From assembly GCA_038236995.1 (NCBI GenBank), contig JBBRZE010000001.1, positions 1 through 64,000 on the forward strand: DNA of 64,000 nt, in the 5' to 3' direction. Position numbers and translations under genes: made by a program. Every line of letters begins with the position of its first letter. Positions within the stretch are counted from its first letter, which is position 1. Origin of the DNA: JAAFHB01 sp038236995. GTDB taxonomy: Bacteria > Bacteroidota > Bacteroidia > Bacteroidales > Prolixibacteraceae. Below, piece by piece: positions 18,552 to 27,580 of the stretch. Under the pieces are notes generated by a model. The model saw nothing but the letters and a program-made list of their open reading frames with translations. It was not told where the DNA came from and did no database searches.

Positions 18552-19712
18552 ATGGTTTCATCAAAAATTCCAACTTCCAAGAAAAATGCCTTTGCAACGA
18601 TTCTGGCAATTGCTGAGGAGGTTCATGCTATCGACTTGGCTGTACCCATGTCAAATCTTGTTTGTCCGGAAAAACTAATTGATCTGGTAAGCAAAAATAT
18701 GAGGCTTGGGAATAATGACTATTCCCCGGCTGAAGGTGTTGAACAATTACGAGAGCAAATTATCAATCTTGTAAATAGTCAAAACAACACTTCTTTCAAT
18801 CCAGAAACAGACATTACGATCACGGCTGGTCCTGCGCAAGCAATGACCACTGCCATCAGTACATTTGTTAAGGAGGGTGATGAAGCGATTATTTTTGAAC
18901 CGATTCAAGAGTCATATGCCCCATTTATTGAACTGAATGGCGGACGTCCAATTTTTGTCAACCTGAGAATGCCTGATTTCCGGATCGACTGGGAAGAGGT
19001 GAAGAAATTGGTCACTTCGAAGACCAAAATGATCATTATCAACAATCCTCAAAATCCGATTGGCCGGCTATTCAGCGAAGAAGACATTGATCAGCTTAAA
19101 AGACTTACGAATGGCACAAAGCTTGTAATTCTGAGCAATGAAGTTTTTGACCATATTGTTTTTGACGACCTGAAATTCCGTAGTCTGGCTTCAATTCCGG
19201 AACTTGCGGCCAAAAGTTTAATCGTTTCTAGTTTTGGACCTGTTTTCAATATTACCGGTTGGGGAATTGGATTCATCTATGGTCCGGAAAAATTGATGAG
19301 CGAATTCAGAAAGATTCAGCAATTTCAGGGGTTTAGTGTAAATACGCCAGCTCAGTATGCACTGGCTGAGTTTTTACAAGACGGACCCAATTTTGAAGCA
19401 ATTTGTGAAACCTATCATAGTAAGCGCGATCTGTTTATCTCTTTATTAGAAGGAAGCAATTTTGAACTGGTTCCAACCCATTCAACCTTCTATCAGATTT
19501 TGGATTACAGTAAAATATCAGACGAATCGGATGTAGATTTTGCGACAAGGCTCATCATGGAGTACGGTGTAGCAACAGTCCCATTCTCTGCTTTTCAACA
19601 CGAAAAGACAAAGAATCAACTTATTAGAGTTTGTTTTGCCAAGCCAGATGAAGTACTTGAAGAGGCAGCCAGAAAACTGAAGAGTGTACCTGTTGTCAGC
19701 GATCATCATTAG
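18552..19712 (+). CDS. Aminotransferase-fold protein lacking catalytic residues (class I/II, YbdL-like)
   Basis: A 386-residue protein with the full fold of methionine/kynurenine-type class I aminotransferases: ITAGPAQAMTTAI, FEPIQESYAPFIELNGG, INNPQNPIGRLFS, SLIVSSFG..FNITGWGIGF and the C-terminal IRVCFAKPDE. The active site is degraded. In working relatives the Schiff-base lysine follows SFG and a Lys/Arg eight residues later binds the PLP phosphate; here these are Pro230 and Gly238. The Asp and Tyr that contact the PLP ring (normally SDEVYE) are Asn196 and Phe199. The NPxNP Asn and the final substrate-binding Arg remain. The frame is intact and has its own promoter, so it is probably a retained pseudo-enzyme rather than a decaying gene. 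Its function is unknown. Confidence 0.85.
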   Translation: MVSSKIPTSKKNAFATILAIAEEVHAIDLAVPMSNLVCPEKLIDLVSKNMRLGNNDYSPAEGVEQLREQIINLVNSQNNTSFNPETDITITAGPAQAMTTAISTFVKEGDEAIIFEPIQESYAPFIELNGGRPIFVNLRMPDFRIDWEEVKKLVTSKTKMIIINNPQNPIGRLFSEEDIDQLKRLTNGTKLVILSNEVFDHIVFDDLKFRSLASIPELAAKSLIVSSFGPVFNITGWGIGFIYGPEKLMSEFRKIQQFQGFSVNTPAQYALAEFLQDGPNFEAICETYHSKRDLFISLLEGSNFELVPTHSTFYQILDYSKISDESDVDFATRLIMEYGVATVPFSAFQHEKTKNQLIRVCFAKPDEVLEEAARKLKSVPVVSDHH

Positions 19713-19737
19713 CAGAAAGCGTCCACTCCAAATGGTT

Positions 19738-19768
19738 TTTGGCCAGATTCGGAAAAAGATTACTTTTG
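19738..19768 (+). promoter_or_regulatory. Consensus Bacteroidota promoter of tRNA-Arg
   Basis: TTTG (19738-19741), exactly 19 bp, then TACTTTTG (19761-19768): a perfect match to the TTTG-N19-TAnnTTTG form recognised by the primary sigma factor of this phylum. It sits 17 bp before the tRNA. Confidence 0.85.
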
Positions 19769-19785
19769 CACTGCAAAATAATTCC

Positions 19786-19857
19786 GGCCTCATAGTTCAA
19801 GGGATAGAATGGAAGTTTCCTAAACTTTAGATTCGCGTTCGAGTCGCGGTGAGGCTA
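19786..19857 (+). tRNA. tRNA-Arg (anticodon CCU)
   Basis: Folds as a full cloverleaf: acceptor GGCCTCA/TGAGGCT, D stem GTTC/GAAT, anticodon stem GAAGT/ACTTT with loop TTCCTAA, T stem TCGCG/CGCGG with loop TTCGAGT, and discriminator A. The anticodon CCT reads AGG (Arg). The CCA end is not encoded. The first acceptor pair is a G-T wobble. It is followed by a hairpin terminator and preceded by a consensus promoter. Confidence 0.93.
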
Positions 19858-19861
19858 CAAA

Positions 19862-19889
19862 GTGCCGAAGCTCTTGGTTTCGGCATTTT
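19862..19889 (+). terminator. Terminator of tRNA-Arg
   Basis: Stem TGCCGAA / TTCGGCA with a 9-nt loop, followed by TTTTGATTTT. It lies directly behind the tRNA. Confidence 0.75.
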
Positions 19890-20385
19890 GATTTTCAATA
19901 AATTGCAATCATACATACCACGATTATAAAGTCTGAAGCAAATTTTGAGTGTTTTAATTCTTTGGACATTTGAATTCTGTTGAAATCCAGGAAACTGGGT
20001 ATGAACGTTGTAAAAGCCTCCCTTTTCAATCTCAAATACAGGCAAGGAGATGAAATCCCTTGATAATCATCAGATTCTTTTGTGAATAAGCCTCCAAATC
20101 AGAAACTTTATCCAATGGTTTCCGTTTCAATTGAGTATGTTCTCAAAAAATGCTGTTTTCTACACTTCAGATAACGAGATTCATTGAAGTTATAATTTGA
20201 ATTTTTCACATGTATATTTGTGTAAATTGAAAACGTTAATGCGATGAATAAGATAAAAGGAATTTGTATCGTGCCAAGAGCCGGATTTTAAACAAATTAG
20301 ATGCATTTTCACCCTGGATAATTTAACCGGCTTCAGATCTGTGGATAATTTTAAATGCCTTCTGATGAATTAAATACAACTCTAT
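19890..20385. other. Long leader/intergenic region before the sensor kinase
   Basis: About 500 bp without a convincing gene. It contains a TATATTTG box at 20213-20220, a possible 15-codon leader frame at 20244-20291 (MNKIKGICIVPRAGF), and a distant AGCCGG (20279-20284) / CCGGCT (20327-20332) pair that could form a stem in the leader transcript. Otherwise AT-rich with no repeats seen. Confidence 0.4.
20213..20220 (+). promoter_or_regulatory. Candidate -7 box (TATATTTG) of the sensor kinase
   Basis: Matches TAnnTTTG. No TTTG at the ideal 19-bp distance is present. If used, the kinase mRNA would have a leader of about 160 nt. Confidence 0.45.
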
Positions 20386-22293
20386 ATGGGACTGCGCTTT
20401 AGAATGATATTGTCAATAGGTTTACTAACATCCTTAATGGTAGCTACCACATTGGTTTATACCAGTATGCGTCAGTTTACAACTCTTAAGGAAAATCTGA
20501 TTGAACAAACCCGAATTAATCTTCAGATTATTGCTGAATATAGTAGTGCCCCTTTAGTTTTTGAAGATAAAACCAGTGCGACAGAAGTTTTGAAAAAGCT
20601 TCGAAAAATTCCACATCTTGTTTCTGCTGTTATTTACGATACAAAATATGTTCCCTTTGCATCATTTGGAATTGACTCAGTTCAAAAAATTTCACAAGGT
20701 GATAAATTCTTTTTGAAGGATATCCTGTTTCGAAATAACTCGATGTTTATGAGTGTTCCGATAAGTTTTAACGGTAAAAGGCTGGGCGCACTTATTGCAG
20801 AAATTGACTTGAATTTTAGGGAGAAGCAAAATCTGGAAGAAATTATATTTTTTATTGTCCTGTTTTTTATTCTGGTTATTATATCGATGGTCCTTGCTTA
20901 TTTTGTAGGAGGTGCAATGGCTAAGCCACTTCTGCTCTTGTCTGCGAAAATGCGAAATATATCGAAGGATAATAGCTTTGATGAGTACATTGACATTTTC
21001 AGAAAGGACGAAATCGGGGGATTGATTCATGGATATAACTACATGCTTAGCCAGTTGGCAAAATGGAAAAACAAACAGCTCGAAACGGAAGCGGAGCTTA
21101 GAAGCTCCAATGAAATACTTGAATTAAAGGTTGATGACCGAACAAAAGATTTGAATTCTGCGCATGAAAAACTAAAGAATCACCTTCGGAATGAACAGGC
21201 AATTCTCGAGAGTCTGCCTTATGGAATTGTATTGATTGATAATAATTCCGAGATTATTGAGATCAACCAATTTGCCCTCAAATTTTTGGGGTATACTGAA
21301 AAGCCCAAATACATCACAGAAATAAGTCACCAAAGTCCTCATCCTGAAAGTCAGTCGGAATCGCCTGACGCTTTTACCGGGCCTTATCAGTCGGTTCAAT
21401 CGGAATTAATTAATCGGAATGGGTCAATTGTCCCGGTTTTAAAATCTGCCATGGAGATTGAATACAATGGTCAAAAAGTTTTGCTTGAGGCATTTGTGGA
21501 TATATCGGACTTAAAGAAAACCCAACTTGAACTTATTGAAGCGAAAGAGATGGCGCAGGAATCCGATCGCTTAAAGTCTGCTTTTTTAGCAACTGTGAAC
21601 CACGAACTCAGAACTCCCTTAAACCATATTCTTGGTTTCAGCGAATTAATTAAATCAGGCGTTGATCCTGACGAAGCAAGGAGTTTTGCAAATGATATCC
21701 TGACAAGCGGTAAAAATTTGTTAACAATCATTGAAGATGTTTTCGATCTGGCATTAGCGGAGGAAGCTAAAATCAAAATCCGCAAACAGTCTTTCCGAAT
21801 GATGGATCAGTTTCTTGAAAATAAGTCTTCCTTTGAAAATATACTACAGGCATCTGGAAAAGAAGATCAGATCACATTGACTTTTAGACCTGAAAAAAAA
21901 TCATTGGCTGAGTATTATATAGCCGACAAAAGCAAGATTAATCAGGTGCTAGTTCATCTTTTTAAGAATGCGATAAAATTTACCAGTCGTGGGATGATTG
22001 AAGTAGGCTTCAATATCAGTAATGAAAATCAACTAATTTACTATATTAAGGATACAGGTATAGGAATACCGGAGGAAAAGCTTTCGGTAATATTTGATTT
22101 TTTCCGGCAGGGAGATGATACTTTAACCCGGGCATATGGTGGACTCGGAATTGGTTTGGCCATATCGTTAAGAATCACCAGGCTACTTAATGGGTCGTTG
22201 ACTGTAGAATCAGAACAAGATAAAGGGAGTACATTTTATTTTGCTGTTCCTGTTGAGGTTTCCGAAGAGGCAGAAAATGGTTTTTCAAATTAA
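20386..22293 (+). CDS. Membrane sensor histidine kinase (HAMP-PAS-HisKA-HATPase)
   Basis: A 635-residue histidine kinase. A first membrane segment (about 7-27) and a second (about 154-176) flank a periplasmic sensor domain of roughly 125 residues. A HAMP region, a coiled coil (about 220-270) and a PAS domain (ESLPYGIVLIDNNSEIIEIN) follow. The HisKA motif is FLATVNHELRTPLNHILGF with His406. The HATPase domain has an N box (HLFKNAIKFT), KDTGIGIPEEKLSVIFDFF and GGLGIGLAIS. It should autophosphorylate and pass phosphate to a response regulator, but none is adjacent, and no receiver domain is fused, so it is an orphan kinase. The stimulus is unknown. Confidence 0.93.
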   Translation: MGLRFRMILSIGLLTSLMVATTLVYTSMRQFTTLKENLIEQTRINLQIIAEYSSAPLVFEDKTSATEVLKKLRKIPHLVSAVIYDTKYVPFASFGIDSVQKISQGDKFFLKDILFRNNSMFMSVPISFNGKRLGALIAEIDLNFREKQNLEEIIFFIVLFFILVIISMVLAYFVGGAMAKPLLLLSAKMRNISKDNSFDEYIDIFRKDEIGGLIHGYNYMLSQLAKWKNKQLETEAELRSSNEILELKVDDRTKDLNSAHEKLKNHLRNEQAILESLPYGIVLIDNNSEIIEINQFALKFLGYTEKPKYITEISHQSPHPESQSESPDAFTGPYQSVQSELINRNGSIVPVLKSAMEIEYNGQKVLLEAFVDISDLKKTQLELIEAKEMAQESDRLKSAFLATVNHELRTPLNHILGFSELIKSGVDPDEARSFANDILTSGKNLLTIIEDVFDLALAEEAKIKIRKQSFRMMDQFLENKSSFENILQASGKEDQITLTFRPEKKSLAEYYIADKSKINQVLVHLFKNAIKFTSRGMIEVGFNISNENQLIYYIKDTGIGIPEEKLSVIFDFFRQGDDTLTRAYGGLGIGLAISLRITRLLNGSLTVESEQDKGSTFYFAVPVEVSEEAENGFSN

Positions 22294-22325
22294 AAAAAAG
22301 AAGCCAATGCATTAACACTGGCTTC
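22292..22325 (-). terminator. Terminator of phoA
   Basis: Stem GAAGCCA (22300-22306) / TGGCTTC (22319-22325). On the minus strand it is followed by a run of eight T (plus-strand AAAAAAAA at 22292-22299), 26 bp after the phoA stop. Confidence 0.8.
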
Positions 22326-22350
22326 TACATGGTCTGATTATTGAATCCAA

Positions 22351-23526
22351 TTAATTCAGGTTCAATAGTTTCATCATTTTTTTTGCAATGTCGGTGTTTT
22401 CCATGAATCCTGTAAATTGCTCGGCACCGGGGCCAAAAGCATAAACTGGAACAGCTATTCCGGTATGGCCTCCGGAAGTAAATTTGCCAGTCACTTTTCC
22501 TGTTTTATAATCGCCACCATTGAGGGTCATTCCACCCGTTTCGTGGTCAGCAGTTACGATGATCAAAGTTTCGCCATTAGAAGCAGCAAATTTCAATGCA
22601 GCTCCGATTGCTCGGTCAAAATCAAGCGTTTCGAGTACTACGCCTGGTGTCTTATTCTCATGGGCAAGAAAGTCAATCTCCGAACCTTCAACCATCAGGA
22701 AAAACCCTTTTTTACCCTGTGAAAGCAGGTTGATTGCTGTCTGTGTTGCAGGAACGAGTATTTCACCCCGTTCAGGCATGGGCGCATCATGTTCCTGAGC
22801 AGTAAATCCGGCCAATTTTCCCGATTTTATTTTCTGAATATCCTCGATATTGTATAAAACCTGGTAACCTTTATCTTTCAATTCTTTACTTAAATTCTTT
22901 CCATCTTTTCGGTCCTCGAAATTCTTTATTCCCCCGCCGATGAAAACATCAATATTGGTTTTCAGAAAATCGGCCGCAATATCCTCATAACTACTTCTTG
23001 AAGACGCATGGGCAATAAATGAAGCTGGTGTAGCGTGTGTGATAGCAGAAGTGGAGACGAGGCCTGTTTTAAGTCCCTTTTTTTCAGCCATTTCGCGGAT
23101 GTTTGTAACAGGTTTTTTGTCAGGACCGACTCCAATCGCACCGTTGTACGTTTTAATTCCAGCGGAGAGTGCCGTTCCGCCTGCTGCCGAATCTGTGATG
23201 TAATTATCTGATGAGTACGTTTTTGAAAACCCAATATTTTTAAAGTTTTCCAAAAACAAATGACCTCCGTTTGCAGTCATTGCTGAATAAACATGAGCAA
23301 GTCCCATCCCGTCACCGATCATCAGGATAATGTTTTTCGGCAGTTTTTTACCGGTTGGCTGCACATAATTCTGTACTTCATAAAATGAGCCACCGGGGTA
23401 AAGTTCGTTTAATGCCTTATTTTTAGGATCTTTATATTCCTCCTGTCCATAACCGGTAAAGGATATAAAACCTACTATCAAAATGCTAAAGATCAAATGA
23501 TTTAAAAGCCTGCTTGTTTTATTCAT
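22351..23526 (-). CDS. phoA: Alkaline phosphatase (PhoA family)
   Basis: A 391-residue periplasmic phosphomonoesterase. The signal peptide ends near GYGQ. The active-site features are MIGDGMG (Asp72, metal ligand), TDSAAGGTAL with nucleophile Ser113, and ADHETGGMTL (metal-binding Asp/His). Shorter than E. coli PhoA but normal for the Bacteroidota branch. It lies 44 bp downstream of the terC gene on the same strand and may share its transcript. No Pho box could be recognised. Confidence 0.93.
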   Translation of the reverse strand: MNKTSRLLNHLIFSILIVGFISFTGYGQEEYKDPKNKALNELYPGGSFYEVQNYVQPTGKKLPKNIILMIGDGMGLAHVYSAMTANGGHLFLENFKNIGFSKTYSSDNYITDSAAGGTALSAGIKTYNGAIGVGPDKKPVTNIREMAEKKGLKTGLVSTSAITHATPASFIAHASSRSSYEDIAADFLKTNIDVFIGGGIKNFEDRKDGKNLSKELKDKGYQVLYNIEDIQKIKSGKLAGFTAQEHDAPMPERGEILVPATQTAINLLSQGKKGFFLMVEGSEIDFLAHENKTPGVVLETLDFDRAIGAALKFAASNGETLIIVTADHETGGMTLNGGDYKTGKVTGKFTSGGHTGIAVPVYAFGPGAEQFTGFMENTDIAKKMMKLLNLN

Positions 23527-23570
23527 GGTTGCTGTTTTAATTTTGGAATTTATTACTTTAGAGCTATTTA

Positions 23571-24353
23571 CTAAGATTTGGAATTATTTTTTTTATTTGG
23601 CTGATCAATTAGGCCTGCTTCAATACCCGGGCGAAGAACCACAGGATGATGCTTCTTTTGTATGCGCATATTGACCATTTCGACAAGAAGGGAGAAAAAT
23701 ACGGCGAAGTAGATATATCCTTTGGGAACTTCGACATGAACACCTTCCAATACGAGCATAAATCCAATCAGTATCAGGAATGAGAGTGCCAGTATTTCGA
23801 GGGTTGGGTGAGTGGCAATGAACTTACTGATTTTGTCGGCAAAGAAGATCATGATAAACAATGAGATAACTACTGCCAGAATCATAATTGAAAGATGACT
23901 TGTTAATCCGACGGCTGTTAAGATCGAATCGAACGAAAATACAATATCAAGCATGATGATCTGAATGATCACCTTAGATAATACCGCGACACCACCAGAC
24001 GGACCTCCTTCGTGCAGGTTCTCCATTTTTGCATGAATTTCTGAAGTACTTTTTGCAAGCAAAAACAATCCTCCGGTCAATAGAATTAGTTCCCTGATAC
24101 TGAATCCGACATTGAAAACAGAAAAGAGCGGTTCAGTCATGCTCTTGGTCATCCACGAGATGATTGTTAAAAGAAATATTCTGAATATGAGTGCAATGCT
24201 TAATCCTAATCGCCTCGCGTATTGTTGCTGGCTGGCAGGAAGCTTATTGGTGACAATTGAAATAAAGATGACATTGTCAACTCCTAAAACAATTTCCAGA
24301 AAAGTCAGCGTGAGCAAGGCTATCCATGCTTCGGCTGTAAAAAATATTTCCAT
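23571..24353 (-). CDS. TerC-family integral membrane protein
   Basis: A 260-residue polytopic protein with about seven to eight membrane segments and the TerC signature: LTLTFLEIVLGVDNVIFISI near the N-terminus and IIMLDIVFSFDSILTAVGL in the middle, both carrying membrane-embedded Asp. The family includes tellurite-resistance and manganese-efflux proteins (Alx/MeeF-like); here a metal-related role is inferred only. An in-frame extension to 24407 is possible, but the ATG at 24353 (MEIFFTAEAWIALL) matches the family start. The C-terminus is basic and cytoplasmic. Confidence 0.88.
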   Translation of the reverse strand: MEIFFTAEAWIALLTLTFLEIVLGVDNVIFISIVTNKLPASQQQYARRLGLSIALIFRIFLLTIISWMTKSMTEPLFSVFNVGFSIRELILLTGGLFLLAKSTSEIHAKMENLHEGGPSGGVAVLSKVIIQIIMLDIVFSFDSILTAVGLTSHLSIMILAVVISLFIMIFFADKISKFIATHPTLEILALSFLILIGFMLVLEGVHVEVPKGYIYFAVFFSLLVEMVNMRIQKKHHPVVLRPGIEAGLIDQPNKKNNSKS

Positions 24354-24429
24354 GGCCTGATTTACTTGTAGATATAAATATTTTAAATGAATTACTCCTA
24401 TTGCCACAAAATTCTACTGTGTCGTTCTG

Positions 24430-24437
24430 CAAATATA
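24430..24437 (-). promoter_or_regulatory. Candidate -7 box (TATATTTG) of terC-phoA
   Basis: Reverse-strand TATATTTG, about 77 bp before the terC start codon. No clear TTTG partner at the ideal distance. Confidence 0.4.
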
Positions 24438-24524
24438 AAAATATTATGGACCTGAATTCTATGAAGAAACAACCAGAGTTGGTTAAACCCAAAATGTTTC
24501 CAAAATGTAATAAATAAGGATAAT

Positions 24525-25175
24525 TCAGAACTGCTCTGGTTCAAAATCATCACGAAGGAAAAAGTAGGTTCCGGTTACACTGATTTTCATTCCCACAACT
24601 CCGATAGCGATCAGTTTAACAAGAATTTTTTCGCCTTTCCAACGGGGAAGTTTGGCTTGACGGGAAAATTGATTTAGCGAGAGGTTCTGATTCAATGCGA
24701 TTAGCGAAAGTAGTCGTTTCTCTTCGTCTGAAAATCGGATATGAACACCCTGTGGGCTTTTCTGTTGTTCCCAGACTTTCAGAAGAATTCCAGGCGCTAC
24801 AATATTTTGGTCGCCTTTTCTGATATAGACCAGCCATTTGCCATCTTCATTCTGTGCCAAATGGGGGATATCATCTCTTTTTTGGATTACGATTTCGAGG
24901 ACTGACTTTCCGTCAATCAGCCACTGTATTGTCTGAAAATTGATGGGAAGCTTACTGTAGAGTTTAGCAGCAGCCTCCGCCATATAATATTCTTCATCAG
25001 ATTGAATGCCAGCTACAGAGCCGTTGTCTCTGATTCCTAATAATAAACGACCGCCGTCGGTATTGGCAAATGCCACCATCGAACGTGCAATTTTCCTCGA
25101 ATCGTTGATGCAATATTTAAAATCCTGCCGTTGGTGCTCTCCTTCGGCAATCATTTTGAGTAATTTTAAGTTCAT
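24525..25175 (-). CDS. AlbA_2 (Schlafen AAA_4-like) domain protein
   Basis: A 216-residue protein with an N-terminal AlbA_2-type putative nucleic-acid-binding domain (about 10-125): EGEHQRQDFKYC, MVAFANTDGGRLLLGIRDNGSVAGI, then VYIRKGDQN. The C-terminal part (about 145-205) looks like a winged helix (LSLIALNQNLSLNQFSRQAKLPRWKGEKIL...). Such proteins are usually described as ATP-binding or transcription-related, with no agreed role. The start codon is 1 bp past the U32-protein stop, so translation is coupled. Confidence 0.8.
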   Translation of the reverse strand: MNLKLLKMIAEGEHQRQDFKYCINDSRKIARSMVAFANTDGGRLLLGIRDNGSVAGIQSDEEYYMAEAAAKLYSKLPINFQTIQWLIDGKSVLEIVIQKRDDIPHLAQNEDGKWLVYIRKGDQNIVAPGILLKVWEQQKSPQGVHIRFSDEEKRLLSLIALNQNLSLNQFSRQAKLPRWKGEKILVKLIAIGVVGMKISVTGTYFFLRDDFEPEQF

Positions 25176-25176
25176 G

Positions 25177-27003
25177 TCAATAGATCACCTTCATAACGCA
25201 CTGTAGGCAGTCAAAGTCAAGACGCAGCTCATTTATTCCATCGTTCAGCGAAAATGGTTCACTAAAATTAGTGGACTTTTTGCCACCAAATTTAGGACAG
25301 AACCCCATTTGGAATTTTAGACAATGCTTTGTTGTCATCACTGTTTTGCCATGTGGGTCCGATTGTTTTTCAAATGCCATTTCAGGATTCTCGACTCCGT
25401 GACGTATATAAAACTGCCTGGCCAGCCGATTGCTGATATTCCCTTCAAATCCAATTTCTTTGTCAGGATAAAGACAACTATTTGGTTCATGCTTGATTTC
25501 GTTTCTGGTTTTCTTCTTCCTGGCTTCCGTGATTTGGTCAAGCAGATCACGACGCATGGCATTCAGCGCAGATGCCTGGAAAAAAAACTTTTCGGTTCCA
25601 TTGGTTTCGACACCTGATACAAGGAAAGGTGTATCTCCGGATTTTGTCAACTGATGTGTGATTGCCTCTTTTGACTTTAAAATATCGCGGGCAGGATTTT
25701 TAGGCAGGTCATATTCCGATGTTACAACAATTCCTGACTCGTCATTTGCTGTTAGTTCAAAACCGTCATCCGTCTCACTAATTTCAATTCTTACTGCGAT
25801 TTTTCTGATTGTAAGATCAGATTTCAGTTGTTGTTGAAAAAGGTGATCGTAGTTTCTGAAAACTTTGGCGCCGGGATAGATTCCATTCATCTTATCAGGA
25901 AAAATACGACTTCTTTCTACTACATTCACTTTAATACCAACACTTTCACCTGCAGTAGAAATAAACACGAGGCCATCGTTGTTGGCGATTTCAAGCGCTG
26001 ACTTAATTTCAAAATATTTGGTCGTAACTTGCGTTACTTCACCAACCGATTCGCCCAAAAACTTAGGCGATTCAAAGGATACAATATCTTTTGATCTGCC
26101 GTGCAAAAAATAGTCGGTTGTGCCACGATTGAATGACTTTGCAGGATTGGCCTCAAAACTGATATAACTTTTTCCAGCGGAAGCAGATTTAAATTCAGGT
26201 TGGTCTTCGAGAAAGGCATCAATCTTCTTCCTGTAAAAAGCGGTGATATTTTTTACATAGTCGACCTCTTTTAACCGTCCCTCTATTTTAAACGATTGAA
26301 TGCCTGCTTCTGCCAGTTCTTTAATAGAGTCCGAATGATTCAGATCTTTTAGGGACAGGAGATGTTGATCGGCCGAAATTATTTTTTTGTCGGCATCGAA
26401 GAGGGTATATCGTTTCCGGCAAGGTTGCGCACATGCTCCACGGTTAGCGCTCCGCCCGCCGATTGCATTACTCAGGTAACAACGTCCGCTAAAACTGACA
26501 CAGAGTGATCCATGAATAAATGCTTCCAATTCGATGGAAGTTTGGCTTCGGATTTCACGGATTTGTTCAGTGCTCAATTCACGGGCAAGGACCGCACGTT
26601 TAAAATGAACGGCTTCTAGAAATTTAATTTGCCCGGGAAGATAGTTGTGAAGCTGGGTACTCGCATGTAATGAAATTGGGGGGAGATCCATTTCGAGAAT
26701 TCCCATATCCTGAATAATCAAAGCATCAACACCAATTTCGTACAGATTCTTAATTTGCTGCCTTGCATCTTCCAATTCGCTGTCGTACAAAATAGTATTT
26801 AAAGCGACGTAGACTTTGACTCCGAAAACCTGTGCTTCTTTAACTAATATTTCGATGTCTTGTATAGAGTTACCAGCATCTTCACGGGCTCCAAATTTTG
26901 GACCGCCAATGTAAATGGCATCTGCTCCATGTGATATTGCAGCCCGGCCGCAAATCAGATTTTTTGCAGGAGCCAACAGTTCTATATTTTTTTTAGAAGA
27001 CAT
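25177..27003 (-). CDS. U32-family protein (RlhA/YegQ-like, 23S rRNA or tRNA hydroxylation)
   Basis: A 608-residue U32 'peptidase' family protein. The family core runs from ELLAPAKNLICGRAAISHGADAIYIGG to the four-cysteine motif HGSLCVSFSGRC...GACAQPCRKRY (Cys168, 175, 191, 195), which in characterised members binds an iron-sulfur cluster. The long form and the GGRSANRGACAQPCR sequence most resemble RlhA, which hydroxylates a cytidine in 23S rRNA with prephenate as oxygen-related cofactor. Annotation as a collagenase is historical and unlikely here. First gene of a pair with the AlbA_2 protein. Confidence 0.88.
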   Translation of the reverse strand: MSSKKNIELLAPAKNLICGRAAISHGADAIYIGGPKFGAREDAGNSIQDIEILVKEAQVFGVKVYVALNTILYDSELEDARQQIKNLYEIGVDALIIQDMGILEMDLPPISLHASTQLHNYLPGQIKFLEAVHFKRAVLARELSTEQIREIRSQTSIELEAFIHGSLCVSFSGRCYLSNAIGGRSANRGACAQPCRKRYTLFDADKKIISADQHLLSLKDLNHSDSIKELAEAGIQSFKIEGRLKEVDYVKNITAFYRKKIDAFLEDQPEFKSASAGKSYISFEANPAKSFNRGTTDYFLHGRSKDIVSFESPKFLGESVGEVTQVTTKYFEIKSALEIANNDGLVFISTAGESVGIKVNVVERSRIFPDKMNGIYPGAKVFRNYDHLFQQQLKSDLTIRKIAVRIEISETDDGFELTANDESGIVVTSEYDLPKNPARDILKSKEAITHQLTKSGDTPFLVSGVETNGTEKFFFQASALNAMRRDLLDQITEARKKKTRNEIKHEPNSCLYPDKEIGFEGNISNRLARQFYIRHGVENPEMAFEKQSDPHGKTVMTTKHCLKFQMGFCPKFGGKKSTNFSEPFSLNDGINELRLDFDCLQCVMKVIY

Positions 27004-27069
27004 TTTGAAGGTTTTCAGAAATTATATCACTAATAAGTTTTTTGCTTAACCCAAACAGTCAGAGCAAAT

Positions 27070-27435
27070 CTACGCAATATCCACTTTATTTTTTTGCTCA
27101 AGAAGTGCTTCCCAATATTCAAGTGCCCGACGAGTGTGAGGAATCACAATTGTACCGCCAACGAGGTTGGCAACTGAGAAAATTTCGAAAAGCTCCTCTG
27201 TGTTCACTCCCAGTTCGCAGCATTTTTCGAGATGGTATTTAACGCAGTCATCACATCGCAGAACCATTGAACTGACCAATCCGAGCATCTCCTTTGTTTT
27301 AGAGGTGAGCGCGCCATCCATGTAAGTATTTGTATCAATATTGTAAATCCGCTTCATCACCTTGTTGTCGGATGCAAGAATCTTTTCATTCATCTTCTCC
27401 CGATATACTCGAAAATCATTTATTAAATCACTCAT
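27070..27435 (-). CDS. AhpD-like (carboxymuconolactone decarboxylase family) protein
   Basis: A 121-residue all-helical protein with the redox-type motif CDDC..YH (LRCDDCVKYHLEKC) found in AhpD-like alkylhydroperoxidases, then TEELFEIFSVANLVGG. The likely role is thiol-based peroxide reduction or disulfide exchange, but the family also contains non-redox enzymes. It stands alone between the U32 gene and miaB, all on the minus strand. Confidence 0.88.
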   Translation of the reverse strand: MSDLINDFRVYREKMNEKILASDNKVMKRIYNIDTNTYMDGALTSKTKEMLGLVSSMVLRCDDCVKYHLEKCCELGVNTEELFEIFSVANLVGGTIVIPHTRRALEYWEALLEQKNKVDIA

Positions 27436-27580
27436 ATTTAGATTTTTATTGCATTAAATAGAATAAGATATTTTTTGAGCCATTTGTGCTAAAACTGCTT
27501 ATGTTGTAGAAAATATGACAATCGTCCTTTAAACTAATCGGTTTTTCTTAAAGCCTTCAGCCCACAAACCTCCTGTCTTT

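Noticed and set aside
24525..25175. AlbA_2 protein as a defence (Schlafen-like) gene
   Set aside because: It is coupled to a U32 housekeeping gene and lacks nuclease or helicase parts.
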